Origin: Amblyornis subalaris
Lineage: Eukaryota > Chordata > Aves > Passeriformes > Ptilonorhynchidae
Length of the DNA stretch: 64,000 bases
Reading direction: 5' to 3'
Assembly: GCA_018881555.1 (NCBI GenBank)
Contig: JACAXG010000025.1
Span: forward strand, 2,321,446-2,385,445
In this document: in pieces, positions 44,801 through 56,645 of the stretch
How positions within the stretch are numbered: position 1 is the stretch's first letter
Layout: the number at the start of each line of letters is the position of its first letter
The notes under the pieces: generated by a model
Told to the model about the DNA's origin: nothing
Databases searched by the model: none
The model's input: the letters and a program-made list of their open reading frames with translations, nothing else
Program-made: the position numbers and the translations under genes

Positions 44801-47800
44801 TCTGGGGGTAGCTGCGGGCGAGCTCGAGGTGCCCTGGTGTGGGCGCGTGCCTGCCGTGCCGGGGCTAGGGGGTTTTACAGGGGGGATTTACAGGAGGCCC
44901 AGCGATGTGCTTTGCCCTCACCTGGGGCTGCAGACGGATTTTTCTCACTGCAAGTGCCTTTCTCAGCTGCTTCCTTTTCTCCNCTGTGCTCCCCCTTTCC
45001 CTTTCCCCCAGCCCGCAGCAGGAGAACCTCCTGCCCACTGCTGCCCGCTGTGCGAAGGNTGCCTGCTGCAGCACGTGCTGCCGGGCACCCTGCCACGGTC
45101 CTCTCCTGCCCGAGCAGGGACCCCTCTCGTGGTGGCACGTCCCCACCCAATGCTGCAAACGCCAGCCTGCTCCGAAGTCGGCTGCAGCCCGGTCCCGGCG
45201 TCCCCTGGATGACAGGGAACAGGCAGTGAAAGGGCCTCCTTGTCCTGGCGAGGTGGTGGGCGGATGAAGGGGGCTGAATGGGGCCACTGTGTACCAGGCG
45301 GCGGTTGGGGGACGTGATGGGGGGGTCGCTTCCTGCCACTGCGCCAGACTGGGAGAATTAAACCTGAAAGTAATTGTGAGTGCGACAGCTGGGGTCTGTG
45401 GTGGGGAGTGGGATACAACTAGCCCTTGCTGGCTTCAGCAACCTGTGTGGGGCCTGGCTTCCCCAGGGAGGGCAGTGTGAGCTTGCCTGCCTGCCTGCCT
45501 GCTCTAGAGCAGTATGTCTGGCAGGGGTGGCAGGAAGGTGCTTCCCAGTTNGGCTGTCCTGGCTGGGGCTGACCTCGTGGTTGGGATGTCTGGTGGGTCA
45601 TGTCCCTGCTAGAGCTGGGTTGTGCAGCCCTGTTTCCTGCTTTTAACTGTGCTCAGCCTTTTGANAGCATCTGTTTTGAGCTGAACTGGCCAGCTTATGG
45701 GAAGGTAGGGTACCCCATGGTCTCAGGTTGAAGGGAGACCTCAGCAAAGTGCTATGCTGTGCCTCTATCACAGGCATAGTGACAGCCAGTGACACTGGGG
45801 TGACGTCTTATGTAGGTGGCTGAAGCCTTGGAGCAGTTCCTGCCAAGGAACCGAGGTCGGTGCCATTGGTTACAATAGGCAGGGTGCAGGATGAGGTGGG
45901 TTGCAGTGCTGCAGGGGCCAAACATTGTCTTGTTCTTGCAGGACCCGGTACATCAGCACGGAGCTGGGGATGCGGCAGCGGCTCTTTGTGGGTGTGCTGA
46001 CCTCCAAGAGCACGCTGAACACACTGGGGGTGGCTGTCAACCGCACGCTGGCTCACCGCCTGGAGCGCCTGGTGTACTTCACGGGCACGCGGGGCCGCAA
46101 GGTGCCCCACGGCATGACAGTGGTGACGCACAGCGACGAGCGACCCATGTGGAACATGTACCAGACTGTCAGGTACCTTCTGAACCACTACGTGAATGAT
46201 TTCGATTGGTTCTTCCTGGTGCAGGATGATACCTACACGGAGGCGCACCGCATCAGCCGCCTAGTTGCCCACCTCAGCATCGACACCCACCTCTACCTGG
46301 GCCGTCCTGAGGAGTTCATCGGTGGGGACACTGAGGGACATTACTGCTATGGAGGGTTTGGCTATCTGCTGTCCCGCAGCCTCCTCCTGCTCCTGCAGCA
46401 GCACCTGGAGAGCTGCCGCAATGACATCCTCAGTGCCCGGCCCGATGAGTGGCTGGGCCGCTGCATCATTGACCACACAGGTGTCAACTGTGCTGATGAA
46501 CATGAGGTAGGTCCTGCAGCAGAGATGGCTGGATCCCGGCCCAGTGTTTTCCCTCCTCTCTGTGGGCTCCTAAGTCCTGGGAGAACCAACCCTTGCACCC
46601 TGACATCCTTTGAGCTTGCTGTGCTGGCATCTGGTGGGATGGGAGCTCAGGTTGGGGCTGGCTGTGACCTATCTCTCCTGGCTGGCACAGGGTCTGCATT
46701 ACCACTATTTTGAGCTGGGGAAGAACGTGGACCCTGAACGGGAGACTGACCTCCGTTTCCAGAGCGCCTTCACTGTCCACCCTGTACTGGATCCCCTCCA
46801 GATGTACCGACTGCACAAGTACTTTGCACAGGTGGAGCTTGAGAGAACCTATCAGGAGATCCAGCAGCTCCAGGTGAGACCTGGCTTGGCTGGGAGGGCC
46901 TTGGTTCCATTTGTCATTCTTGTCGGCTTTCCGGTTGCTCTGCAAATTTCTCACCTGATCTTGCTGTAGNACGGGATCAGCTGAGCCCATGTGGGTACAG
47001 AGGCTGCAGTCTGTCTGGAAAGCAGCTTTGGACCTAGGTGGGTCTTGGACATGCAGTGGTGGTTCAGGGTGATGAAGCCAGATGGGTGCAGAGATCTGTC
47101 AGCAAAGGCCAGATAGGGTNAGGGAGAAAACCTGAGGTGCTGGACAGGAGTCAGGTTGAGGGCAGAGTTGTTCTGGCACTGCTCTTTGAGCCAGCTCTGG
47201 CTGATCTCTGAGTATCGGGAGTCAGCTTGACTGCTGCCAGAGCTGGAAGACCTACTTGTGCCTGCCTTGGCTCTCACTGCTCCATCTCTTCTCTTGCAGA
47301 TGGAGATCCAGAATGCCAGCAGCCTCTCTGCTGATGGGGACCACATTGCCACATGGCCTATTGGCATCCCACCCCCGTTCCAGCCCAAAACCCGCTTTGA
47401 GGTGCTGCGCTGGGACTACTTCACAGAGGAGCAGGTCTATGCCTGTGTGGACGGCTCCCCCAAGTGTGAGCTGCATGGTGTGGATCTGGCGGATGTGGCT
47501 GATGTGGTGGCCACAGCCATGGAGGAGCTGAACCGCAAGTACCAGCCAGTGCTCCATGTCCGCAAGCAGCAGCTGGTGAACGGGTACCGGCGCTTCGACC
47601 CCACACGTGGCATGGAGTACACGCTGGACCTTCAGGTGGAGGTGGTCACCCAGAAGGGGCACAGCCGCTCCGTCACTAAGCGAGTGCACCTGGTGCGGCC
47701 CCTCAGCGAGGTGGAGATCATCCCCATGCCCTATGTTACGGAGGCCAGTCGCATCAATGTCATCCTGCCACTGACGGCCCACGACCGGGACTACGCTGCC

Positions 47801-48562
47801 CNCTTTTTGGAGGCTTATGCGGCAGCTGCTTTTGAGAGCAGTGAGAATGCGGTGCTCACCTTCCTCTTCATCTATGACCCCTTTGAGGCCCAGCAGGTCA
47901 CCCAGAATGACATCTTTGCCTCTGTGAAGTCCCAGATCACTGAGTATGAGCGCAAGTATGCGGAGGTAAAGATCCCGTGGATCAGTGTTAAGACAGATGC
48001 ACCCTCCCAAATCAAGGTCATGGACATTATCTCCAAGAAGCATCCCGTGGACACACTTTTCTTTGTGGCTGGTGTGGGGACAGAGGTCACCATTGACTTC
48101 CTGAACCGCTGCCGGATGAACACCATAAACAACTGGCAGGTTTTCTTCCCCATCCACTTCCAGGGCTACAACCCAGCCATTGCTTACCACAACCANGTGC
48201 CACCCACCACGCTGGACCTGCTGCGGGACATGGGGCGCTTTGACCGCNACGTCTTCCATGAAGCCTGTTTCTACAATGCCGACTACATGGCAGCACGCAC
48301 CCGCATGGCAGGGGATGTGCAGGAGAATGAGGACATCCTGGAGACCCTGGACATCTACGACATGTTCATCAAGTACTCCAACCTCCATGTCTTCCGGGCT
48401 GTGGAGCCTGCTCTGCTGCAGCGCTACCGGCACCAGGCCTGCAACCCCCGGCTCAGCGAGGACATCTACCACCGCTGTGTCCAGAGCAGCCTGGAGGGCG
48501 TAGGCTCTCGCTCCCAGCTGGCCATGGTCCTTTTTGAGCAGGAGCAGGGGAACAGCACCTGA
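44412..48562 (+). CDS. CHPF: CHPF, chondroitin polymerizing factor
   Basis: Golgi type II membrane protein that partners chondroitin synthase 1/3 to polymerise chondroitin. Four exons, 44412-44716, 45942-46506, 46691-46873 and 47300-48562, give 771 residues (human about 775). A short cytosolic start (MRLSLVLSVLRPAG) leads to the anchor (about residues 15-35), then a Pro-rich stem in exon 1. Exons 2-4 hold two glycosyltransferase-like domains: TRYISTELGMRQRLFVGV, the QDDTYTEAHR segment, EEFIGGDTEGHYCYGGFGYLLSR and ARPDEWLGRCI; then NGYRRFDPTRGMEYTLDL, YVTEASRINVILPL and DFLNRCRMNTI. The position where active synthases carry a DVD motif reads AGVGTEV, consistent with a non-catalytic partner. 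The protein ends FEQEQGNST, as in human. Ambiguous bases at 44495, 47802, 48196 and 48248 leave single residues undefined. Confidence 0.97.
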
Positions 48563-49590
48563 ACCCTGGGTTGTGGAGGGGCTGGCCCTGCCATGCCCTG
48601 CCTGCCTGCCCGCCCACTCCACCTGTTCTGCTGCCCAAATCTGTCTGTCTTCCTTCTCCAGCAGCTGCAGGGATTGCTGGTGCTTGAGTTTGTGACTTGC
48701 CCCACTGGGGCTGCCCGGGCCGGGGTCTGCCAGCCCAGGGTGCCTGGGTCTTTCTCAAGCGGCCACGGCTGTGCAGACCCCAGGGCAAGATGAGGTCAGA
48801 GTCACTGAGCTGCAAGCTGGAATGCCTGGCTCCTCATCCAGAGCTGCTGGCCCCATCCCTCTGTCCTGGCCCTGCTGTTCAGCACACGGGAGATGGGCTG
48901 CCCTGTCCCTTGCTCTCCTCCCTCGACTAGGGGAATGTAGAGCCCAAGGACCCCTGCTGCAGGGCTGTGACTGCCACAGGGCCTGGAGTGATCCCTTATA
49001 GTTCTCCCAGTGTCCTGGGACAGGACTGTGTCCCTTNCTCCTTTGGAGCATTGGCCTGGTGGTGCAGGGAGGGACATATCCCTGTGCCTGCCATAGGGTT
49101 GGACTGTGGAATGGGGACGTCCCATCCCAAAAGAGCAATAAGGATGTTGGTTTTGTGGTTTTGCCACTTGGCAATGAGCTGGAGTGCTCCTGGCTGGTTG
49201 GGGTGTGAGGAACTTGGCCCCTGGGGCCAGTGGGCGTAGAAGGTGCCGGAGGGGGTCCTGCTGATTTCACGTACCGTGAGCTGCTCCCCATGGGAACCAT
49301 GACCCAGGCCGCTTCGGCCTTCGCAGTATTGATAGGACGTCGGAGGTCACAGCCCTCAGACGAGAGCCTCCTGACAGAGGTGGGATCCCTCCCCACTGTG
49401 GGGCTGCCCTCAGAGTTGAGGGACATTGTGCCCAACACTGGTGGGCATGGCAGAGGGTTTGGCTGTGCATCTCCTAAGGAGAAAGCGACTGAGGAGCCAC
49501 TCTCTGCTCCTGGTTTGTATTTAACAGGGGGGAAAGGAGGGGGGGATGGGGTGCATTTACACTAATAAAATGGAGAGATGTGCTGGTGGG
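48563..49590 (+). other. CHPF: CHPF 3' UTR with poly(A) signal
   Basis: Non-coding sequence of about 1 kb after the CHPF stop, ending with AATAAA at 49564-49569. The following 20-30 nt are GT-rich, as expected of a cleavage region. No other gene lies in it. Confidence 0.8.
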
Positions 49591-52500
49591 CCTGGCTGAT
49601 TCTTTCATAGGGCACCTCTGGGTGTTCTGCTGGGGAATGTGGTGGTAGGTGCTGGCTGCTTGTACAAACTCTGGCTGCAGCTGGCTGGACAGATTCCTTA
49701 CAGAGCTGCTTCTCTCCCCAAGCACCTGCAACATCCTCTACCTGAGCTGGGAGATGACTGCTTCTTCTTAAGGAGACTGTGGGAGCCCATTGCCTTATGG
49801 ACAGGCTGGCAGATGCTGGGCCAAGCAAACACTTGGAAATACCTGCTTGAACCCCTGGGGCTTGCAGCAGGAGCCCTGCACTTCCTCTGCCGCCCACTGT
49901 CTCTGGGGCTGTCCTGCTATAACTACCTGCTGCCATCACTGGTGGCGCAGCAGGATGTCGAGCCCCCTCGCATGGGAAGTCCAGGTGCAACGTGCTGACT
50001 GCCCTGTCTTTCCTGTTGCTGTAAACTTGTGGTTGCAGTGACCAGTCCTCCCCAGGCCTGTCTATGGGTGGAGAAGCACCAGTGAGGGGCTGGTGCAGCT
50101 GTGTGTCCTCCTGTGTGTGCTGTCTCCGTAACAGCCTTCATGGTCTGTACGAGAGTAATGCAGGACCCCTGGCCCACATCAGAACAGAGGTTGGCTGCTC
50201 GGGTGGGGTGAACTCTGCCCTCCAGCATCTGGGATCAGCTCTGAAGAAAACTCCCAGGCCAGAAACTGGATCTGAGCACTGTGTTGGATCATTAGTGCTG
50301 GATCTGCCCTCTCTGCCTTGCTTTCACCCTTGGGGGTGTTTTACATCTCAGGGCTTCTCAGCACTTGTGGTTTCCAGTTCTGAGTTGGGCAGAGCACTAC
50401 GGTCCTGCCCTGGACTGTTTCACCACCTACAGCTCCTATTTGCTTTATGGGGAGTGGGGACTGTGTCCACTGCCCATGCTGCTTGCTCCAGGCATGATTT
50501 TCATGACTCTNTGTGCTCTTCCCACCAGCCCTTACTCATCATGTTTTACTGCTTCATGAAACACATGTATCAGAGACACCCCCAAGAAAATTAACTGAAC
50601 CTACTCAGTNCTACTTATCAAGGCTGTTAGTACTCAGCAAAACTCATGGAGAGCCCCTGGGCTGTGTGGTATGCCTTTCCCAAGGATACCTCATTCATCT
50701 CTTCCTGCTCCAGTCTCCGTATCCATGGTGTAGGAGTGTATATGTTTAAATATAATTTTATTATATTTCAGACAGTAACTGTTAGCTTGTTCTGAGTATT
50801 TCTGGTTTTGATCTTCCCTGAGCACATCCTTAATTCCCCTTAAATGGAAATCTGGGACAGAGGGAGCGAGGCAGATGCAGGTGTGTTAGAGATACATTTA
50901 TCCTCTGAAAAGCAGACCAAGGAGTAAGATGTGATTAGGCATTAGAAGAGTATCCAAATGGTAATAAAGCAAACCGGCTTCAAATCAAGTTGGCTACGGA
51001 AAGAAACCCAGAATTGTCATTTAATTATCAAGAGACTGTCTAGATAAGTTGTTCTTGCCTCACTGCTGTTTGCCCAGACCGAGTTAGAGGTATTTGCACA
51101 CTTAATGCTCTGCACTATCAACACCGGCGGAGCCTCCCTGCTCTGACATATGTATGAGCAAATGACAGTGCTGGTGGCACTCGCAGCACAGTTACTGCTC
51201 CCTTTTCAAAGGAGCTGGCAGGGTTTGAAGCTGTTTTAGTGTTTGCCAGGTTATTTGCAGCATCAAAACCTGATGAAACCCCAATGAAGGATGTGCAGAA
51301 CTTGGGGAANGTTTTTAGTGACGTGAGCGAGGTGAGCGCTGGCTGTGAAGTGAGTGTGCTCACTGGGCCGTGGCACAGACCTGTGACAAGGGGGATGTGG
51401 GCACAACTGTGCTCTGCCCCTCTCCTGCCCGCATAGGGCTGGCAGGTGCAGGCAGGATGTCAGACCGGGACAGTGACACCTTTGAAAGGGGCAGGAGGAG
51501 CAGCCCTGGGTGCTGACGTGGGCAGCTGAGCAGATGAGGACATTCTGTGATCCCTGTTCAGGTTTGACCGGTACTTCCATACGATGTGTTGATTTTTGCA
51601 CTTGCGCAGTTGCAGGGGCAGGGCAGTGAAAGGTCAATTTTCCCAAAGAGGCAGGAGAAAACATGTCTCCTGCCTTGTAGACTTCTGCTTCCCCTGAGGA
51701 AATTTTCTATGTGTTACTGGCTCACCACAGCAATCAAGAGGGGCAAAGCAACTTCCTCTTGGAAAGTTTTTTGGAAGAGAGTGAAGGGCTTGTTCAGAAC
51801 ACTCTGAAGCACAAGAGAGGCTGGCTGAGTGCACTGGGCCTGGGTGGGCACCTGCTTCCCCTCTCGTTTCTGCACCATGGCAAGGAAAAGGACTCAAACT
51901 GGGGAAAACCCAAGCTGCTGCTGTTCTCCTTCCACCCCTGTTTGTTTTCCTGTGTCTGCAAATGCAACAGTGAGCCTGTGAGCAGGGAAGGCAAAACCTG
52001 CTTCTCTAGCCCTGCCTGGGTCACTTCAGGCTGTGCTAAACCCTGTGGCAGAGCTACTTCAGCCCCTGCAATATTAATCAGTTTGATGGCTGACCTTTTG
52101 GGAGGATGTGGGAATTGTGGCCGTGCCAGGAAAGGGCTGGAGGGCAAGGGGAAATGCAATGCCCTTTCGTGCCTGTGCTTTCATTGGGAAGGGGCCAGTG
52201 GTGCCTCACTGCCTGTGCTGCAGGAGCAGCTCTGTCAACCACATGCCAGGACCCAGCTCCAGCAAACATTTCCTCCTGTCTGCAAGTGAAGGCAGAAGAA
52301 GCTGCTCTGCTTGAGGAGGAGCAGACAGGGAGCTGCAGGCTGTGCAGGCTGTGCCTGCATCCAAGGCCTTGGGTGACCAACATGCTGCTGAGCCCCTCTG
52401 GAGGGTGTGAGAGGCTTTGGTTAGGGTTTTTTCTGGCCGAGCCAGGGAAATCAGAGCCCTTCAATGGAGAAGGAAAGAGCTGTAAGCTGTAGGTGCAGGC

Positions 52501-54630
52501 AGAGCTGCTGTCAGTGTGTGCCTGCCTGCAGGGGTTTCCTTCTACAGAGCGTCAGCATACCAGGCTATGCACAGAGAGATCCCCTCTGGAGCTGCACTGC
52601 CCTGGCATTGGCAAAATGAGAGATCCTGAAGCTCTGGCACTCTGGGAAGAGGCAGGCAGCTTGCTTGGACTTAGATTTTATTTGCCTCCTTGGTTTTTCC
52701 AGCCTGCTTGCCCACTGTCAAGGGCTGAGTGCTGGAAAGGGGGTGCTGTGTGTCCCCTGCCTGGCCCCACTGATTGGCGCCACCAGTCCATTTTCCCAGC
52801 AAGGGTGTCATGGGCAAATGATCAAGAGCAAAGCAGTGAGCTTGGCATGTGCACATCATACAGAGATGCTGAGAGTCACTCCTTTCTCCAGGTGTTGCCT
52901 GTCACCACCAGCATCTCCAGGAAGGAGATGCTTGGGGAGGAGGTGACAGCAGTGAGACCACATGTCCAGGTGAATTTTGGGGCTTACTTTCAAACCTTCT
53001 GATCCCAAGCTGGATGGTTTTGTTTTCTTTGAAATGCAGCTTTTCTATGGGAACAGCTGTAATTACCGTTCGTGGCAGTGGAGGCACGTTGGGAAGTGCC
53101 CAAGGAGATGCCTACCCCATGGACAGAAGGCATCCTCGCTGCCTGCTCCAACCTGGTGCCTCCTCCCTAGGGACTGACAGCACAGGAGCTACATCTTCCG
53201 CGGTTGTCACCTCTATGGTGACAGAAGCTGTCGCCAGCACAGCCAGTCCTGCTGCGATCAGGTACTTGGCACTTGTCCAGAGGGCTGTGCTCATTAAAAT
53301 TAAGGGCCTNTTTCACTGTAGTAGATCCTCTTCTAATTATGCCCCAGCTATTTCATGTGACTCATTACAGGTGTTTCAAGCAGCGCTGTGCTGGGTGAGC
53401 CACGGGTGGCAGCGTTTCCATCTCTGGGGAGGACCAAGCCACTGGTTGCCCTTGGACAGGCACAGTGTGGGAGGGGGCACCCAGGGGCCACGGCACTGGG
53501 GTTTGTGGTTGACCCTGGGGTGCTAAACATGGGCTGTCCCGCTGGCCCTCCTCAGCCCCGTGCCATCTGCACTGGGACATGAGGCATGTCACCGGTGAGG
53601 GGAATGCTGGGTTCACTTCGTCTGCCTCTCCTGTTTGGAGAAGTCAGAGACACTACAGGAGCTGTCACTTCCACATAGCACATGGAAGTTTACAAATTAA
53701 AGAATAGAGGTGCTGAGAGCAACAGAGAAAAATATGTCAGATCTTCACTATGTCACTACAGGGCTCCTGGGGCCTGCCCTGGGGCCACTTTATTGGCATA
53801 GAAGCAGGGATGGGCCACACAGGAAGCTCAGCGTTTCCTTCTGCCATGCTTCACTCCTGTGCATGGTGCTGAAGGATCTAGAGGACATGCTGAGGAAGGA
53901 CCTTGTGGGCTTACCACAGAATCCTGCTGCCATTGGTCAGCTCCTCTGACATGTCTTCACTGTGGAGCAGGAGGCAGCATGAGCTCCCAGTTACAGCCTT
54001 GGTGTGGGCGAAGGTGGCTGTTTGACGTGGCATCCTGGAGGGGCAGATGGGTCAGAATCTGGTGGCAGGGACAGCCTCATCCCAAAGGGACCTGNTCCTC
54101 TTACATGGTGATAAAAAGATGTGGAGGATGTAGCTATTTCCCTGCTCTTCCCTTCAGCACACAACCTCAGTACTCTTTTCACAGGGCATGATGTGAGCTG
54201 TGGGAACTGGTCCCATGTCCCAGCTGCACCCAGTTAACTCAGGCATCTTCGGCCCTCACTGGTTTATAGGGAAACCTGTGGTGCCTGGTGCTGGCAGCCT
54301 TCACCATGAGGTCAGCTTCTGTTTCCTACTGTGTCCCCTTTCTCTGTGCTGCAGGGTAGCTGGGGCAGGTAGAGAAAGGTCTGGAGAAGGCAGGAGCTGG
54401 AGGAACACCTCTGCCAGGGAAAGCCCCAGGCTCTGCCCCGGGAGGGCCCCCCTTCACCTCCACCCATCCTCTGCTTCCCCTGTTTCAGTTTCACCCTGCA
54501 CCCCTCNCACGTGAGCACAGGGCTGTAAAATGTTCCCTGGGTCGCACCACCACCACCACCTCCCCACTAAGGTGGTGTCTCCCCCATCTGTCTGCCCCGC
54601 CAGCCCTCGCAGGCATCTCTGGACCTACTT
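49591..54630. other. CHPF-ASIC4 convergent intergenic region
   Basis: Five kilobases between the poly(A) sites of CHPF and ASIC4. No exon, RNA gene or domain signature found; open frames here are compositionally random. An AT-rich, low-CpG block at about 50740-51330 stands out and is discussed as a possible conserved element. A short (CAC)n run lies at 54546-54560. Confidence 0.45.
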
Positions 54631-54637
54631 GTGCCTC

Positions 54638-54643
54638 TTTATT
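54638..54643 (-). other. ASIC4: ASIC4 poly(A) signal
   Basis: AATAAA on the minus strand, about 2 kb past the ASIC4 stop. It implies a 3' UTR of about 2 kb (56645 to about 54620), in which I saw no other coding signal. Confidence 0.65.
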
Positions 54644-56645
54644 AGGGAGCGTTTGTACATTTATAAAACAGTGACGCACATCTCTCACGTTCACCAGCAC
54701 GAGGGCGTTCGCGCCAGCCCTCCCGCCAGGGTGCCCATGCCCACCCCACTCGGGGGTTGCTGCTCCGGATGGCAGGGAGGGGCCACATCCTGCACCCCCC
54801 ACTTGCCACAGGAGACCTTGGTGTAAGGCTGGCTGGCATGGCTGTGGCACATTCCTGGGCTAACATATGGCACCTCTCTGGGGACAATCCTGCTTGCAGG
54901 TTGGCATATGGGAATCCCATGGGGAGCTGGCATGGGGTGCTCTGGAGGGCTCCCCGGGGAGCACCAGTGTGCCTGCCCTGCCGGGAGGCTTGCTGTATAT
55001 CCCCCCATGCAGGGGGCATGGAACACCACGCAGTTGGGTGCTCGCACCCACGGGGAACATGCTTACACGTGGGTGTGTATTTTGGGGGGGCCGTTGGGCC
55101 ATGCATACCCAGAGCCAGGGCTCCTGGTGCCCTGGTCCCTGCCCTGCGCCTCCCATTTGTGGGGCCTTGAGGGCTGCAAGGATGATGGCTGCTCCTGCAT
55201 CTATGGCTTTGGGCATGGCGCAGCATGGCCATATTCCATCTGTGGGCACCAGGGATGGGGACCAAACCAGCAGGGCCAGAAGCTGCCTGGCTCAACCCCA
55301 GCCTTCCCCAGAGGTCCCAAATTCCTGCCCTGGGGTCCCCCTCTGCCGAGTGCGTGTGTTGAGGGAGGCTTTGCCAGCTCGCCCCCCCTCCTGAGATATT
55401 TTGGGGCAGTTTGCCCTGCGCTGGTGTCTGCTGCTACAGTGGAGGGGGTGGAGGCAATGTACAACAGGAGAGGGGGAATGCTGCGGGTCCTGCCGTGGGT
55501 CGTGCCGTGGGTACCCCCATCTCAGGGCAGGCAGGAGGACTGCGGGTGCCATTCGTGGCCAAGGCTCCGGCCAGCAGGTTGTACTCTGGCTGTCCGGGCA
55601 GTGCTGGGCACAGAGCACCCTCCTAACCATGTACAGTGTGGGGAGGCACAGCGGGTGCTCAGCACCCGGGGCTGGGAGCATGGCAAGGGGAACGTGCACG
55701 GTGCAAAAGAGCAGCGACAGGCAGGGGAGTGAGGGCAGGACCCAGCACGCTGCCTGGGCTGTGCTGGGCAGCTACACCAAGGGATGAGCCACTTTGGGCA
55801 ATACCTGGGCAAGGGAAGGAGGGGTTCACAATGGACTGGGGCAGGAGACGGGGGAGGCAGTAGGTTTGCAGTGCTGAAATGACTGGGGGCTCTAGGGGGC
55901 CAACACTGAAGTGGCAGGGGGAGTCACAGTGCAGGGGTCTGGCTGGGAACAGTGATGGAGGGGCTGCAGCCCTGACAGGCTGCATGAGAAGTTGGGGAAT
56001 GGTGGGGCAGGTGTTCGGGAGCTGTCACAGTGGTGGTGGTGCCAGGGGTCAGGGTGGTGCCATGCAGGTGTGGCTGCAGTTGGGGTGTCCCTGGGCTGGC
56101 CACGGGGGCCGTGCTGCTCAGAGGGGTGCCCTGCAACGCTGCCCTGCCCTGCAGCAGGAAGAGGGGGAGGTGGTCCCTGGGCAGAGTGGAAGCTGTTCCA
56201 GGCATGTCTCTCTCCTGGGGGGAACCATGCAGGGCAGAGACTACCACCCAGGAGGGGTCAACAGGGGAGGGTTTGGAGGGGCTCACAGGAACCTCNGCTT
56301 GCCCCCTTCATGCTCTGCAGCACCAGGGCCCCTCTGGCCCACACCTGCTGCTCCCCCAAACCTCCCTGGCATGCTCATCCCCCTCCACGCCGTGTGCTTG
56401 AAACTGGGCTGAGCCCACGTGCTACGGGCAAGCAGAGGGGACAGGCAAAAGGGCCGGGGGGCTGCTCCGGTGCCGGTGCCGAGGCAGCTCCGGTGGCATC
56501 ACTGGGGGCGAACGGTGTTGTCGGTCCTGGCAGTGGGGTGGGGGAGGCAGGGGCCTGTGCCCACCGCACCCAGTGCCGCAGTCCCTCTCCACGTGAATGG
56601 TGGCGACGGGGGTGGCAGGAGGCTGCCCCCCAGTCCCAATCTTGC

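Noticed and set aside
49639..49998. 119-codon frame after the CHPF poly(A) site
   Set aside because: Begins with GTG, has no splice context or known motif, and lies just downstream of a transcript end.
51711..52289. 192-codon frame in the CHPF-ASIC4 interval
   Set aside because: Overlapped by open frames on the other strand, random composition, no domain signature and no CpG promoter nearby.
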